A stretch of 64,000 nucleotides of DNA from Sequoia sempervirens (Eukaryota > Streptophyta > Pinopsida > Cupressales > Cupressaceae): NCBI GenBank assembly GCA_007258455.2, contig VDFB02358134.1, positions 210,996,816-211,060,815 on the forward strand, read 5' to 3'. The notes under the pieces were generated by a model. It did not search any database, was not told the origin of the DNA, and was given only the letters and a program-made list of their open reading frames with translations. Below, piece after piece: positions 23,590 to 33,504 of the stretch. The stretch's first letter is position 1; each line of letters starts with the position of its first letter. Position numbers and translations under genes: made by a program.

Positions 23590-24960
23590 CCTTTGTTCGG
23601 TCATTTTGGGCACCCTTATTCACATCTCGAGCATTCTTCACCTTGTTACAACTATCCTTTCATCCATTCCAAGATTCAATCTCCCAATCTGAGCATTCGT
23701 TCATCCATTTCGATCAATTGTTTACTCGTTTCAAGCTTTCAATTATTCATTATGAACATTCGCTCTCCTCATTTCAAACTGCCATTCACCCTTTTCAATC
23801 ATTCGTTTACTCATTCCAAGTAAATTTTCATCCATTCTAAACCTTCTTCTATCATTTTGAATTCTTGATCTTTCGTTCGAATCATTCATTTACTTGTTTC
23901 GAGTAAATGTCTGTCCATTTTGAACCTTCTTCTATCATTTTGAAATCTTGTTCACTATTTTCAATCATTCATTTACTCGTTTCGAGTAAATGTTCATCCA
24001 TTCTTAACCTTCTTCTATCATTTTGAACTCTCGATCTACCATTCTGGTCATTTAGTTACTCGTTCTAAGTAAATGTTCATCCATTTTGAAACTTCTTCTA
24101 TCATTTTGAACTGAACTCTCGATCTACCATTTTGGTCATTCAGCTACTCGTTCTGAGTAAATTTTCATCCATTTTGAACCTTCTTCTATCATTTTGAACT
24201 CTCATTCTGTCATTCTAATCATTCATTTACTTGTTCTGAGTAAACATTCATTCATTCCTAACCTTCTTCTATCATTTTGAATTCTTGATCTACCCTTCTT
24301 ATCATTGGTTTACTCATTTTGAGTAAATGTTCATCCATTCTAAACCTTCTTCTATCACTTTGAACTCTCATTCACCCTTTTCGATCATTTGTTTACTCAT
24401 TCCGAATAAACCTTCATCCATTCTAAACCTTCTATCATTTTGATCTCTCATTCTACCATTCTGATCATTCATTTACTCATTCCGAGTAAATGTTTATCCA
24501 TTTTGAACCTCCTTCCATCATTTTGAACTCTCATTCTTCCCTTCTAATCATTCGTTTACTCATTCTAAGTAAATGTTCATACATTCTGAACCTCCTTCCT
24601 TCATTTTGAGTTGTCTTTCCACCATTCCAATCATCTATTCACTCATTTTGAGTAAACGTTCATCCATTTTGAACCCTCTTCTATCATTTCAAGCTCTCGT
24701 TTAGCCGTTTCGATCAATCGTTTATTCATTTCAAGTACTCATTCATCTATTTCAAATGTTTGTCTCCTCATTCTGAGAGTTGTTCATTTGTTCTGAGCAC
24801 TCATCCATCCATTTTGATCTTCTCATTTCAAAAATCATTCATTTGTTGTGAGCAGTCATTTACTCATTTTGAGTAGTTGTTCATCCCTCTCGATCATCCG
24901 TTTACTCATTTTGAGTAATCTTTCATCTATACCGAGCCTCCTTCTCTCATTCTAAGCATT
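23590..24960 (+). repeat. Tandem array, period about 83 bp
   Basis: Roughly 13-15 degenerate copies. The anchor ACCTTCTTCTATCATTTTGA starts near 23,841, 23,924, 24,008, 24,178 and 24,261, giving steps of 82-88 bp. Each unit also has ATTTACTCGTTTCGAGTAAA, which is a near-perfect inverted repeat, and TTCATCCATT. B's 15,240-16,110 array is its counterpart. Confidence 0.8.
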
Positions 24961-25563
24961 CATTCATCCATTTCTATCATCTGTTTCCCCAATCAGATCA
25001 TCATCTTCCCCATCCAAATCCCCTAAACGTCATTTTAGGTTATTAGCTGAATTGACCTAAGTGTTTGCATTGATTGTCATCATCAACATCTACTTAGGAT
25101 TTTTATCTGTCCTGAGTTAATCATCATTGTTGGCCCAATCAATCCACTTTTAATCTCAAGGTGGATTCGATGAAATAATAATCCATTTATCCTTTAATCT
25201 AATCAATGAAATATCCTAAGTCACCTAGGGTAATCTTTGAATGGGGTTTACAATCCCTTTCATCATCCTATCCAATTCATCAGTCGATCTTATCAATCAT
25301 CGATCGATCTTATCTTATCCAATCCAATGTAATCCAATCACCTTCAACCCAATCCAATTGCTTCCATCTCGAGGTAGATTCAGTGTCATAGTCATCCTTT
25401 GATAATCAAATCCAATCATCGAAATCAATCTCATCACATCATCTAATCATCCTAATATGAGCTTTAATCCAATCCCGATTTGAGCTTGACCTAAATCCTG
25501 ACTTGAGCTTTAGTCCATTTCCATCTGAAATCTTTGATCCATCCTCTTTATCCTTTCATCATC
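24961..25563 (+). other. Spacer before ORF1 of element A
   Basis: Non-coding, many short ATCAATC and TCCAATC motifs. It leads directly into the ORF1 start at 25,564. Confidence 0.5.
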
Positions 25564-27827
25564 ATGAATCCTTATCCTCCATCAATAGTATTCAATGGAA
25601 ACCCTAATTACGTCGATGATGATAATGAAAGTTTTATCGATCAAGAAGAATATGACATAGATCCCCTTGACACTATCATTGCTAGTAAGCTTTCTCCACC
25701 CACTTTCCACAATCCAATCACCCCTTCAAGCTATCTCATTATGTCTTCATCCATGCCTAATCATGTTCCTTATGCTACCTTTGACTAGGGATATCCATTA
25801 TCTTCCTCACTTGCATCCCCATCATTTCTTTCACTTGCATCATCTCCTTATTCAACATCCATGTCTCCCTATCCTAATCCACCATCACAATACCCCTATC
25901 TTAATCCCCCATCCACATCCTCCTATCTCAATCCCTCATCCTCATATGCCCACTACCCTAATCCTCCATACAGATCTACTCACCCTAATCCTACATTCAC
26001 ACCTTCATATCCTAATCCAGCATCCACATCTTATTTTCCTAATCCATCATCCACATCTCCCTATCTCAATCTTCCATCTCAATCCTCCCATCCTAATCCA
26101 CCATCCCAATACCTTTATTACAACACACCACCCATATCCTCTCATCCTAATCCACTATCCCAATATCCCTATCTTTGTTCCCCATCTACTTCCTCTAGCA
26201 TCGATCCACCATCCATGTCATCTAATCCTAATTCACCATTCCAATATCCTTACCTTAACCCTCCATATACTCCTAGTCTTCCATCCAATCACATTCCTCA
26301 ATCTAATCCTAATCCACCAATCTATAGCCCTAATCCCCTACCAATCCTTAATCCTTCATCCACTCCTACCTTGTCGTCTAAGCCTTGAGCATGCAAATTT
26401 ATAACTCTAGAAGTTCTCCAAGGACTCATGAAAAAGAAGACATTCCCCACTCCACCTCTCAAAGTCATGGAACCATGCCATCCCAATCCATCATCCATGG
26501 TCACTAGTGATCATACCCTTTTTGTATCACACCTATCATTGATGCTACAACCCCTAGCCCCACTCAAACCAGTGAAATCATCAAACCCACTAAATCCATT
26601 GTGCCCCCATCTCCTACTCTAAGAACCATCGAACCCATCGAAGATAACCAAACCCCATCACCATCTTCTACTCCTGTATCCACCTAATCCATTAGAGAAA
26701 CCCAAATACAATCCACTTCTCCTATGCCTAGTATCACCAAAATCCCCTCTCATGAACTTCACGAATCCTCCATCCTTCTATCTCCCCCAATTGAAGAGTC
26801 CCTCCAAGACTCCACCATCATGCCACCCACACAAGATGAGTCATGCCAAGATCTTGATCCCAAGCATGCCAGCATATCCCTTTTTCCACATCAAGATCCT
26901 GTCATCCCACCTTGTCCCACTCAAGATCACAGTCCTCCAGACACTCCATCTCATGACCCCCTTGTCAATCACTACATCTCATGATCCCTCATATCCATCT
27001 CCATTGCATGATCTCCTATCTCCTACTATCACAAATCTAGATCCTATCATACCTCCTAATCCCTCTCCTAATACTTTACCACTCATTCCTCATGTTTAGG
27101 AAGAAGCTACTATCCCCTCATCTCCATCTGATGATCCTCCACCATTTCCTAACCATGCCATTCCCATAGCACTTTTATATCCCCTTGGTACTCTCACATT
27201 CTTCCATGGTGGTCTCCTTGTAGAAGAAAAATAAAGCATATATACCACCCATCATCCTCCACCTAATAATGGACTCACATCATTCTTCTAGAATAACAAG
27301 AATCTGGTCATGGATCAAATGCTTAAGAGCATGAATTATCAAGGCAAAGGCTTAGGCCTTCATGAGCAAGGTATTTTAGAGCCCATCAAGGTCAAAGAAA
27401 AAATCTATATGCAAGGTCTTGGACATATTTCTCAACACTTACAATCTAAAGATGTTGGTACAACCTCTAGACATCCTCAACGAGCCTCTTCCACAAGAAA
27501 TTTAGGCTCTTCCCATCACTCTACCAGATCATTTTCTGTCATGCCCCCTCCTCCATTGTACTACCTTAAAACAACCATCCATATTCCTCCCTCATCTGCT
27601 ACATCCATCACCCCTCCATGTCACCCATCATAAACATCCCCCTCTCATGTCCCCTAATCAGGATCAATAAAGGTACAAACCTACACATCCTCTATCTACA
27701 TATCATCCCCAAAATCCTACCTCCATCCCTCCATCTAGATCCCCACCACATCATCCACCTCATCATACCCATCCCATTGCTACTAAAAGCACTTTGGATC
27801 CCAATGTAAAAATGCATACATCTAAAC
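25564..27827 (+). pseudogene. Element A ORF1, first part (P/S/Y-rich protein with G-patch-like motif)
   Basis: ATG at 25,564 begins MNPYPPS. It is homologous to B 14,186-11,900: NPNYVDD, DQEEYDIDPLD, TFHNPITP and YATFD up to 25,788 (TAG where B has Lys), then YPNPPS-type repeats (25,861-26,388), EVLQGLM and MEPCHPNPSSMVTSD (26,405-26,510), SHELHES and QDESCQDLDP (26,745-26,870), YPLGTLTFFHGGLLVEE (27,180-27,230), and MDQMLKSMNYQGKGLGLHEQ then GILEPI (27,310-27,390). Frameshifts near 26,518 and 26,985 and several TAG stops break it. A 991-bp insertion separates the C-terminal part at 28,819-29,286. In the G-patch-like stretch, four of seven A/B codon differences are silent, hinting at past selection on protein. 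Confidence 0.65.
27310..27393 (+). other. G-patch-like motif in ORF1 of A
   Basis: The translation contains GKGLGLHEQGILEPIKVK, close to the G-patch pattern of spaced glycines with hG-GLG...QG...PI. G-patch modules bind RNA or activate RNA helicases, and one follows the protease of betaretroviruses. The first glycine of the usual pattern is Asn-Tyr here, so the match is partial. Confidence 0.5.
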
Positions 27828-28818
27828 GGGTGCTGCCACAATAGTGGTTTACAATTTCTAGGAGATCCTAATTTTTGCTGAAATCACATAATTTTAGAAA
27901 ATATAATGATTTAAGCCTTGAAATGTTCCATTTAAAGGATTCCAATTTAAGAGGGTTTAATCAAACCACCTTAGACCAAGCCCCCTTGGATAGAACCCCA
28001 CTAGTTTTAAACCATACCTATAATGGAGTCTCCTTTACACCTATCAAAATGCTAATAAAAAACCACTTTTGATTTACCTTTTGGGGGACCAAATGAATTC
28101 ATTTAAAATTTATTTATTTTTAATTTTGTATTCCTTATTATAAGCTTCCAAAAAAGTATAATTTTAATAAAATTTAATTTGATTATTATATTTATTTTTT
28201 TATTTCTTATGAGTGTAGTTTTTTCACTGAAAATCAAGCTCTTTGTTTTGAACATGTGAAAAAATAGAAAATTATAAAAAAAACTTGAAAAATATGAGTG
28301 CACTAGATATTCAAGTCCTTGATCCAACAAAAAAATAAAAATTGAATTTCGATACATTCAAAAAAAATTATGCATTTTACCGTCACGCTATGTCTAAATT
28401 GTAATTGGTTTGAATTCAAAACTTGGTTAAAGAAAAAATATTTGATAAAAACTATCTAACCAAGTGGAAGCACTAGATATCAGAGCTAAAAATCTAAATT
28501 TGAAAGAATTGGAATTTTATCCTTCAAGGAAGAAAAGTTATACATTATACGGTGAGCGTCACTTTTTAAAAATGTTGTTATCTAAAAAAAATAGTTTTCG
28601 AGGGAGATGGAAAAAGAAGTGCAATCTGATTCTAAAAAGTTTGAAAAAAATATATTTAGAATCTATAGACAAAATTTCACGAAACTCTAGTTTGCATCAT
28701 CTACAAATTCCTCACGGTTTAGCCACTATAGGTGCCCAAAAGTGAAGATTTAGTTAAAAATAATAATTTTATTGTCCAGTTTGGAAAAAAATTGTAAACC
28801 ACTATTGTGGGATCACCC
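27828..28818. mobile_element. 1-kb TIR element, copy 2, inside ORF1 of A
   Basis: 991 bp, inverted relative to copy 1. TIRs of about 30 bp match at 28 positions; both begin GGGTG and share CCACAATAGTGGTTTACAAT. It interrupts ORF1 between codons reading ...HTSK and HPHESK. B keeps the uninterrupted sequence (TCTAAACATCCACATGAATC on its minus strand near 11,690), so the empty site is known. The flanking duplication is imperfect: AAAC on the left, AATC on the right. Confidence 0.8.
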
Positions 28819-29286
28819 AATCATCCACATGAGTCTAAATCTCCCAATGTCCCCTCTAAAATATATGGTGAAGAAAAGAAAAATCAAATCCAAAATCCAA
28901 ATCAAATCTACAAGCCACAAAGGCCCACCAAAGCAAAGATCAAAATCATGTGGTTCCAAAAGAAAAAGGACGCAATTCCTTCAAATGAAGCATCCATAAC
29001 AACATTCAAAGTTGCTAATCCAAAATCTAATCATTCACATCCACCATCTCTTAAATTTGTTTTGGGTCCTTATGTCCCAAAACTCACTATCCCATCTCTT
29101 CCATTATCCCCACATTCTCCATCCATTAATCTTCCTATCTTTTCACATACGCCACCACATGTTCCAATGTTGGTCCTAAACTCACTACCCCATCAAACTC
29201 CTACTCCATCATTCCATCCATACCCTTTTAAATATCCCATCCATTATCTCCCCCATCATATCCCTCTAATTCATCCTCTTGCATAA
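28819..29286 (+). pseudogene. Element A ORF1, C-terminal part
   Basis: Starts HPHESKSPNVPSK, then a Lys-rich stretch with KAKIKIMWFQKKKDAIPSN, one LGPYVPKLTIPS unit, and ends IPLIHPLA with a stop at 29,284-29,286. B ends the same way (HSLA, 11,233). Separated from the rest only by the 1-kb TIR insertion. Confidence 0.6.
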
Positions 29287-29575
29287 TTCATTTATCGTAA
29301 TAAGGTTGTACCAACATCCACCAGTCACTTCGAACATGGACTTTTAATCCTTCGTATGGAATTTTATGCTTGAGTCCTTCATCCATCTCTTTATCACATA
29401 TCTTCCACATCCACCAATCCACCTCCCTATCCTTATCCATCTCCATCTGCATTCTGTTGAAAAAGTCAAGAAAGTCCAAAAAAATAAAAAAATAGAAAAA
29501 TCAAAAAAAAAAGGTAAAGAGAAATAATTTGTCTAATGGTGAAAACTTGGCAAACAAGTGCCTTGGATAAGTACC

Positions 29576-30261
29576 ATGATGAAAACCTAGCAAATAGGTG
29601 TCATGAATAAGTTTGTCCTTTTCCACACTTGGGGGCAGCCTCTGCTATGCTTTTATCAATGTACCTATCTTCCTGTTATACATCCTCTTCATTTATCCCC
29701 TCCATCCCACCTATCTTTCACATCCTACCATTATACCCCATTTATCTCCCATCCCTCCATCCTTCTTGTGATCTTGATCACAACAGGGGCACCTATCTAT
29801 GCATGGTTTGGACACCTCATCGTATACATTTCCTTCATCGATGCTCTATTGTATTCCTTAGTCACCCATCCTATCCTTGTCTAGTTATCTCCTTTATCTT
29901 CCCATACACTCATCTTGGGACACATGACATATTTAGAGTAGGGAAACTTATCTCCCTTTGTGACATAGTCCTTAGATACATCATCCATCATAACAATCCC
30001 TTCCATCTATGCACCATTATCTTCCTATCCACTCAAACAATCCCCTCCATCTGCCAATCCTTATCTTCCTATCTGTCTATCATGACATCCCTATCATCCC
30101 CCCATCCTTATCGTCCTATCCATCATAGCAATTCTTTCCATCTCATCCTTATCCCTCTATTCATCCATCATAGAATCTCTTTCATCTCCCCATCCTCCTC
30201 TTCCTATGCACCCATCTTTCTCTTCTTATCCATTCATCCTTATCCTCATCCCATCTTGTAA
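29576..30261 (+). pseudogene. Element A ORF2, unknown hydrophobic protein
   Basis: Counterpart of B 10,880-10,128. It starts MMKT, then TAG where B has Trp (TGG), and shifts frame once before about 29,700. From there it runs open to the stop at 30,259-30,261. Shared blocks: RGTYLCMVWTP, HDIFRVG, LCDIVL, IIH, and the ending YPHPI. No domain is recognised. Because the region is pyrimidine-rich, the shared frame between A and B is the main support. Confidence 0.4.
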
Positions 30262-30439
30262 TCCCTTGTCATTGGTATCTGGCTATAGGCCACTCCCCAT
30301 GCAATCCAATGCCATCTATCTCATCATCATCACTCTTACTTCTTTTGCGCATATTTTTAGTCTCCTCTTGCTTTTCATCACTCATCTCTCCATCATATCA
30401 TCCTCCCAATTCATCTTTTGATGATTTGGATAAGTATCC

Positions 30440-31440
30440 CATCTCTGAGCTTCATTTGATCACCATCATCCTATCTAATCCACTAGGTCTATCCTATCTC
30501 ATCATCCTTTATCCATCATTTGTATTTGGATTTTTTTGAACTATGTTTCCCCTGTGCTTTCACGTAGGAAAGGTCAATCATTGGATCCACCCTCAGGGAT
30601 CTTTTATCGTCTATCATCGATCTTTACATTTTTTCATCCTATCTTTATCATCCATTGAGGTCTCCATTGTCCTCTTTCCAATTTTATCCATGATCTGTCA
30701 TCATCCTTTTATTGAACTATGAGGGCTCTATGATTTCACGTAGGCATGGCTAATCTTTGATCGACCCCTGAGCCCCTAGGTCTTTAGGGTGTGTCAATCC
30801 TTTTTCTTGTGTCTCATCTCTTGTGTCATGTCATCAAGATATTCCCTTATCCAACTAGTTCTTCACAAACGAGGTCCACTAGTATCATTAGTTCCAATAA
30901 TTTTTGAATCTCCTGTGTCATAATGATCTTTTAGTTTAGTATCCATCATCGGTCTCAACAGGATACATCCTTCCTAACAAACCCCATCAATCCCATCCAT
31001 CCCCTGGATCCTATGGCAATGGACGTTTAAAACTGATTGCGATCTTTTGATGCTTTTGGCTTTTTTTATCATTTGAGCTCCCTATCATCACTTGTCATGG
31101 TTGCCTTGATCCATCATATCATGGTATGCTTTGACTAGTAAACATAGGGGTGCATCTTGATCGTTTCTTTGTTGTTTCCTTCTCGGTTGTCTCGTGTAGT
31201 ACCCACCAAGACTCCCACGGTCTTGTGTTACATTGGGGAATCCTTATGTGCTTGTTTTATCCCAATACGTAGCCCAACCAAGGTCATCACGACTTTGGGG
31301 TATTAATAGACCCTTCTTTTTTGTTGTGTTTGTTTCATGCATTAGACACTAATCTACCTTGGTCCTTTATACCTTGGTGTATCGTGTCTTCTACTATAGA
31401 AAAAATCAATGCTCCGATGATGGAAAATTGTATTAGGATT
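30440..31440 (+). other. Conserved non-coding 3' module of element A
   Basis: Matches B 9,960-8,830 (minus) and 39,150-40,160 (plus). It has two motif copies (30,535-30,602 and 30,712-30,780), both with GAACTATG, a GCTTTCACGTAGG-like core, and GATC(C/G)ACCC. Further on GTAGTACCCACCAAGA and CTTGTGTTACATTGGGG are shared by all three elements. No long frame is conserved. Confidence 0.6.
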
Positions 31441-32047
31441 GCATCTCATTTTCCATTCCATCATCTTGCATGTATCCCCCATCCTCTCATCTATCAAAAT
31501 ACCTCCCATACATTCATCCTTCATCAATCTCCCTCCCCTATCCATCTGATCTCTTATCATCATCTCTTTAATCATCATCATCATTGGGATGTATCCTTCC
31601 CTATCTTTTGGTGTTGTTTCAGGATGTATCCTTCCATATTCTCGTGTTGTTTTAGGATATCATTCCCTTAACACAAACACTCCCTCCATCATCAACCCAT
31701 TTTCACTTGTAGCTTGACTGGGGTAACATCATATTTTTCCTAAACTCCATTTTTGCTTCCTCCATCTCCCATCACTTATCATCCTCTCTTAATCATCACT
31801 TTGAATCATCTTCGTCCTCTACTCTTGAATCATCTCATCCATTTTGAGAGCACACTTGTGTTCTCTTGAACCCACATGTCCTCTTGAGGGGGCATCCTCA
31901 ATCCCTAATCTTCATCTTCACCCCCATCATTTGTCCTTCCTAGTCACTCCTTTGAATGACTAAGGCATCTTTTCTGATCTAACCATCATCTTCTGGGTTC
32001 TATGTTTTAATCTTTTTTGAAATGATGTTACTTCATAACACCATCTC
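31441..32047 (+). other. Element A: pre-PPT spacer
   Basis: Non-coding, with repeated GGATGTATCCTTCC (31,588-31,640) matching the GGATACATCC repeats of B. No gene seen; a minus-strand frame at 31,584-31,354 (76 codons) looks random. Confidence 0.5.
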
Positions 32048-32061
32048 AAAGAGGGGAAAAA
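32048..32061 (+). promoter_or_regulatory. Polypurine tract of element A
   Basis: AAAGAGGGGAAAAA directly before TGTAGACACC. The same sequence precedes the LTR at 45,437. Confidence 0.8.
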
Positions 32062-33423
32062 TGTAGACACCTAAATTTGGACACTTATATTTGTCCAAAT
32101 TTTCCCTCTTCATCTAAATACCCTCTCATTAGGATTAATTAAGTAATATTGTTCTTATTTAATTAATACTCTTAAATCATCTAAACCCCTAAGGTATTCA
32201 GTTAATAATTAAATACATTACCCCTTTCATCAAATGAATTAAATAAATATACCATTTATTTAACTCCTCACATGTCACATCCCTTCTTTGATCTTCATCA
32301 ACCTCCTAATTCCATCATTAGGAATGTGCACATGCCTAATCCTTGATTAGGATGTGTCACATACTCCAACTCTTGCAAGTTGGCCCCTAATCTCTCTTAG
32401 TCACCTAACCCTTGTCTAATCCTTCATTAACTAGCATAATCAAGCTCCTAGGGAATTTTTAATTTCTTTTATCCTTCCAAGGAATATTAAATTACTTTTA
32501 TCCTTCAAAGGAATATTAAATTCATTTTTCTCTTCCCCATGTGATCTTTGACTTGTCACATCAAGTCACATGTGGACTCTTCCCCATGTGATCTTTGACT
32601 TGTCACATCAAGTCACATGTGAACTCTTCCCAATGGAATCTTTGACTTGTCACATCAAGTCACATGTGGACAAGTGCTTCCATTTTTGGAGCCTTGTCTT
32701 ATCCATGAGATTCTTCCAAGCATGTGATTCACATTTATTTTCCCAACTACCTTCCTCTTCCCAATGGACATTTTGGAGGAATACTAAAATTCCTCTCATA
32801 TCACTTTCCAACAATTTGGGAACAAGAACTTTCCTTTTAGGGAAATATTCTCATCTCCCAATGTACTTTCAAGGTACATGTCCTTCCTCCACATCATGTA
32901 CTCTCCTTCCACCTCACCTACACATCACCATTTCTAAGCCACTTCACCTTCAACATGTCAAGATGTGAGGGCTTGTGAGTCCTCAACTCACCATAGCCCT
33001 TCATCTTGGCCTTTTTGTTTTAATCTCAACCGTTGAATTCTTTAGAGAATTCAAATTCCTCTATAAATACCCCCTCTTTTTTGTCATTTAGAGACTTTTG
33101 CATTCCATAGCCAAACTCTTGCAATTTTATCATTTGAAGCCATACTTAGCCATATTTTCACACTTTTCCTTCATCACAACATTTGAATCCATTACTCATT
33201 CATCTTGCATCTCATATTAACATATTTTGTCATCAAGAGGAGCATACACAACATCAAAAATCAAGGGCCAACCAAAGGAGCAACTTAGCAAGGTATAATC
33301 TTTCCATCTATTTTGTTAAGTTCAACGTTTTTTCCCCATCTTGAAGTGTAAGGTGTTTTTCATTGTTTCTTGCATTTCTTTTGTTGTTGCTTGTTTTTGG
33401 AAAAATGTTTTCACCTAATCACA
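32062..33423 (+). repeat. 3' LTR of element A
   Basis: 1,362 bp, TGTAGACACC to AATCACA, matching 19,039-20,374. It is followed by AATGC and the remainder of B's 5' LTR. Confidence 0.85.
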
Positions 33424-33499
33424 AATGCAAATAAGAGGATAATTAGATGAAAAGGGATAAATTTGGACAAATGTAAGTGTCCAAATTTAGGTTTCTACA
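33424..33499 (-). repeat. 5' LTR of element B, outer part
   Basis: The outer 76 bp of B's LTR (including the 5-bp duplication), cut off by element A. On the minus strand it begins TGTAGAAACCTAAATTTGG. The sequence then continues at 19,038. Confidence 0.8.
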
Positions 33500-33504
33500 A
33501 TTGG
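33500..33504. repeat. Target-site duplication of element B (right)
   Basis: ATTGG, pairing with GTTGG at 6,648-6,652. Confidence 0.65.

Larger units (their letters stand above)
19039..33423 (+). mobile_element. Element A: 14.4-kb non-autonomous LTR element nested in B
   Basis: Order: 5' LTR (19,039-20,374), primer-binding site, repeat arrays, a 1-kb TIR insertion (21,570-22,564), an 83-bp tandem array (23.6-24.95 kb), ORF1 (25,564-29,286, itself broken by a second TIR insertion), ORF2 (29,576-30,261), a conserved non-coding module (30.4-31.4 kb), a polypurine tract and a 3' LTR (32,062-33,423). No reverse transcriptase or integrase motif was found in about 11.7 kb of internal sequence. In the first 245 aligned LTR bases I count about 18 differences (about 7%), so the insertion is old. 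Confidence 0.85.
6653..33499 (-). mobile_element. Element B: large non-autonomous LTR element, split by A
   Basis: Minus-strand LTR element of about 12.5 kb after removing the nested 14.4-kb element A (19,039-33,423). In transcription order it has a 5' LTR (33,499-33,424 plus 19,038-17,763), a primer-binding site at 17,762-17,739, repeat arrays (17.7-15.0 kb), ORF1 (14.2-11.2 kb), ORF2 (10,880-10,128), a conserved non-coding module (9.96-8.83 kb), a polypurine tract at 8,015-8,002 and a 3' LTR (8,001-6,653). No reverse transcriptase, integrase, RNase H or protease motif was seen. This fits a large retrotransposon derivative dependent on another element. Confidence 0.8.

Noticed and set aside
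23590..24960. CRISPR-like array
   Set aside because: The period of about 83 bp is a contiguous degenerate tandem repeat with no unique spacers, in plant DNA.
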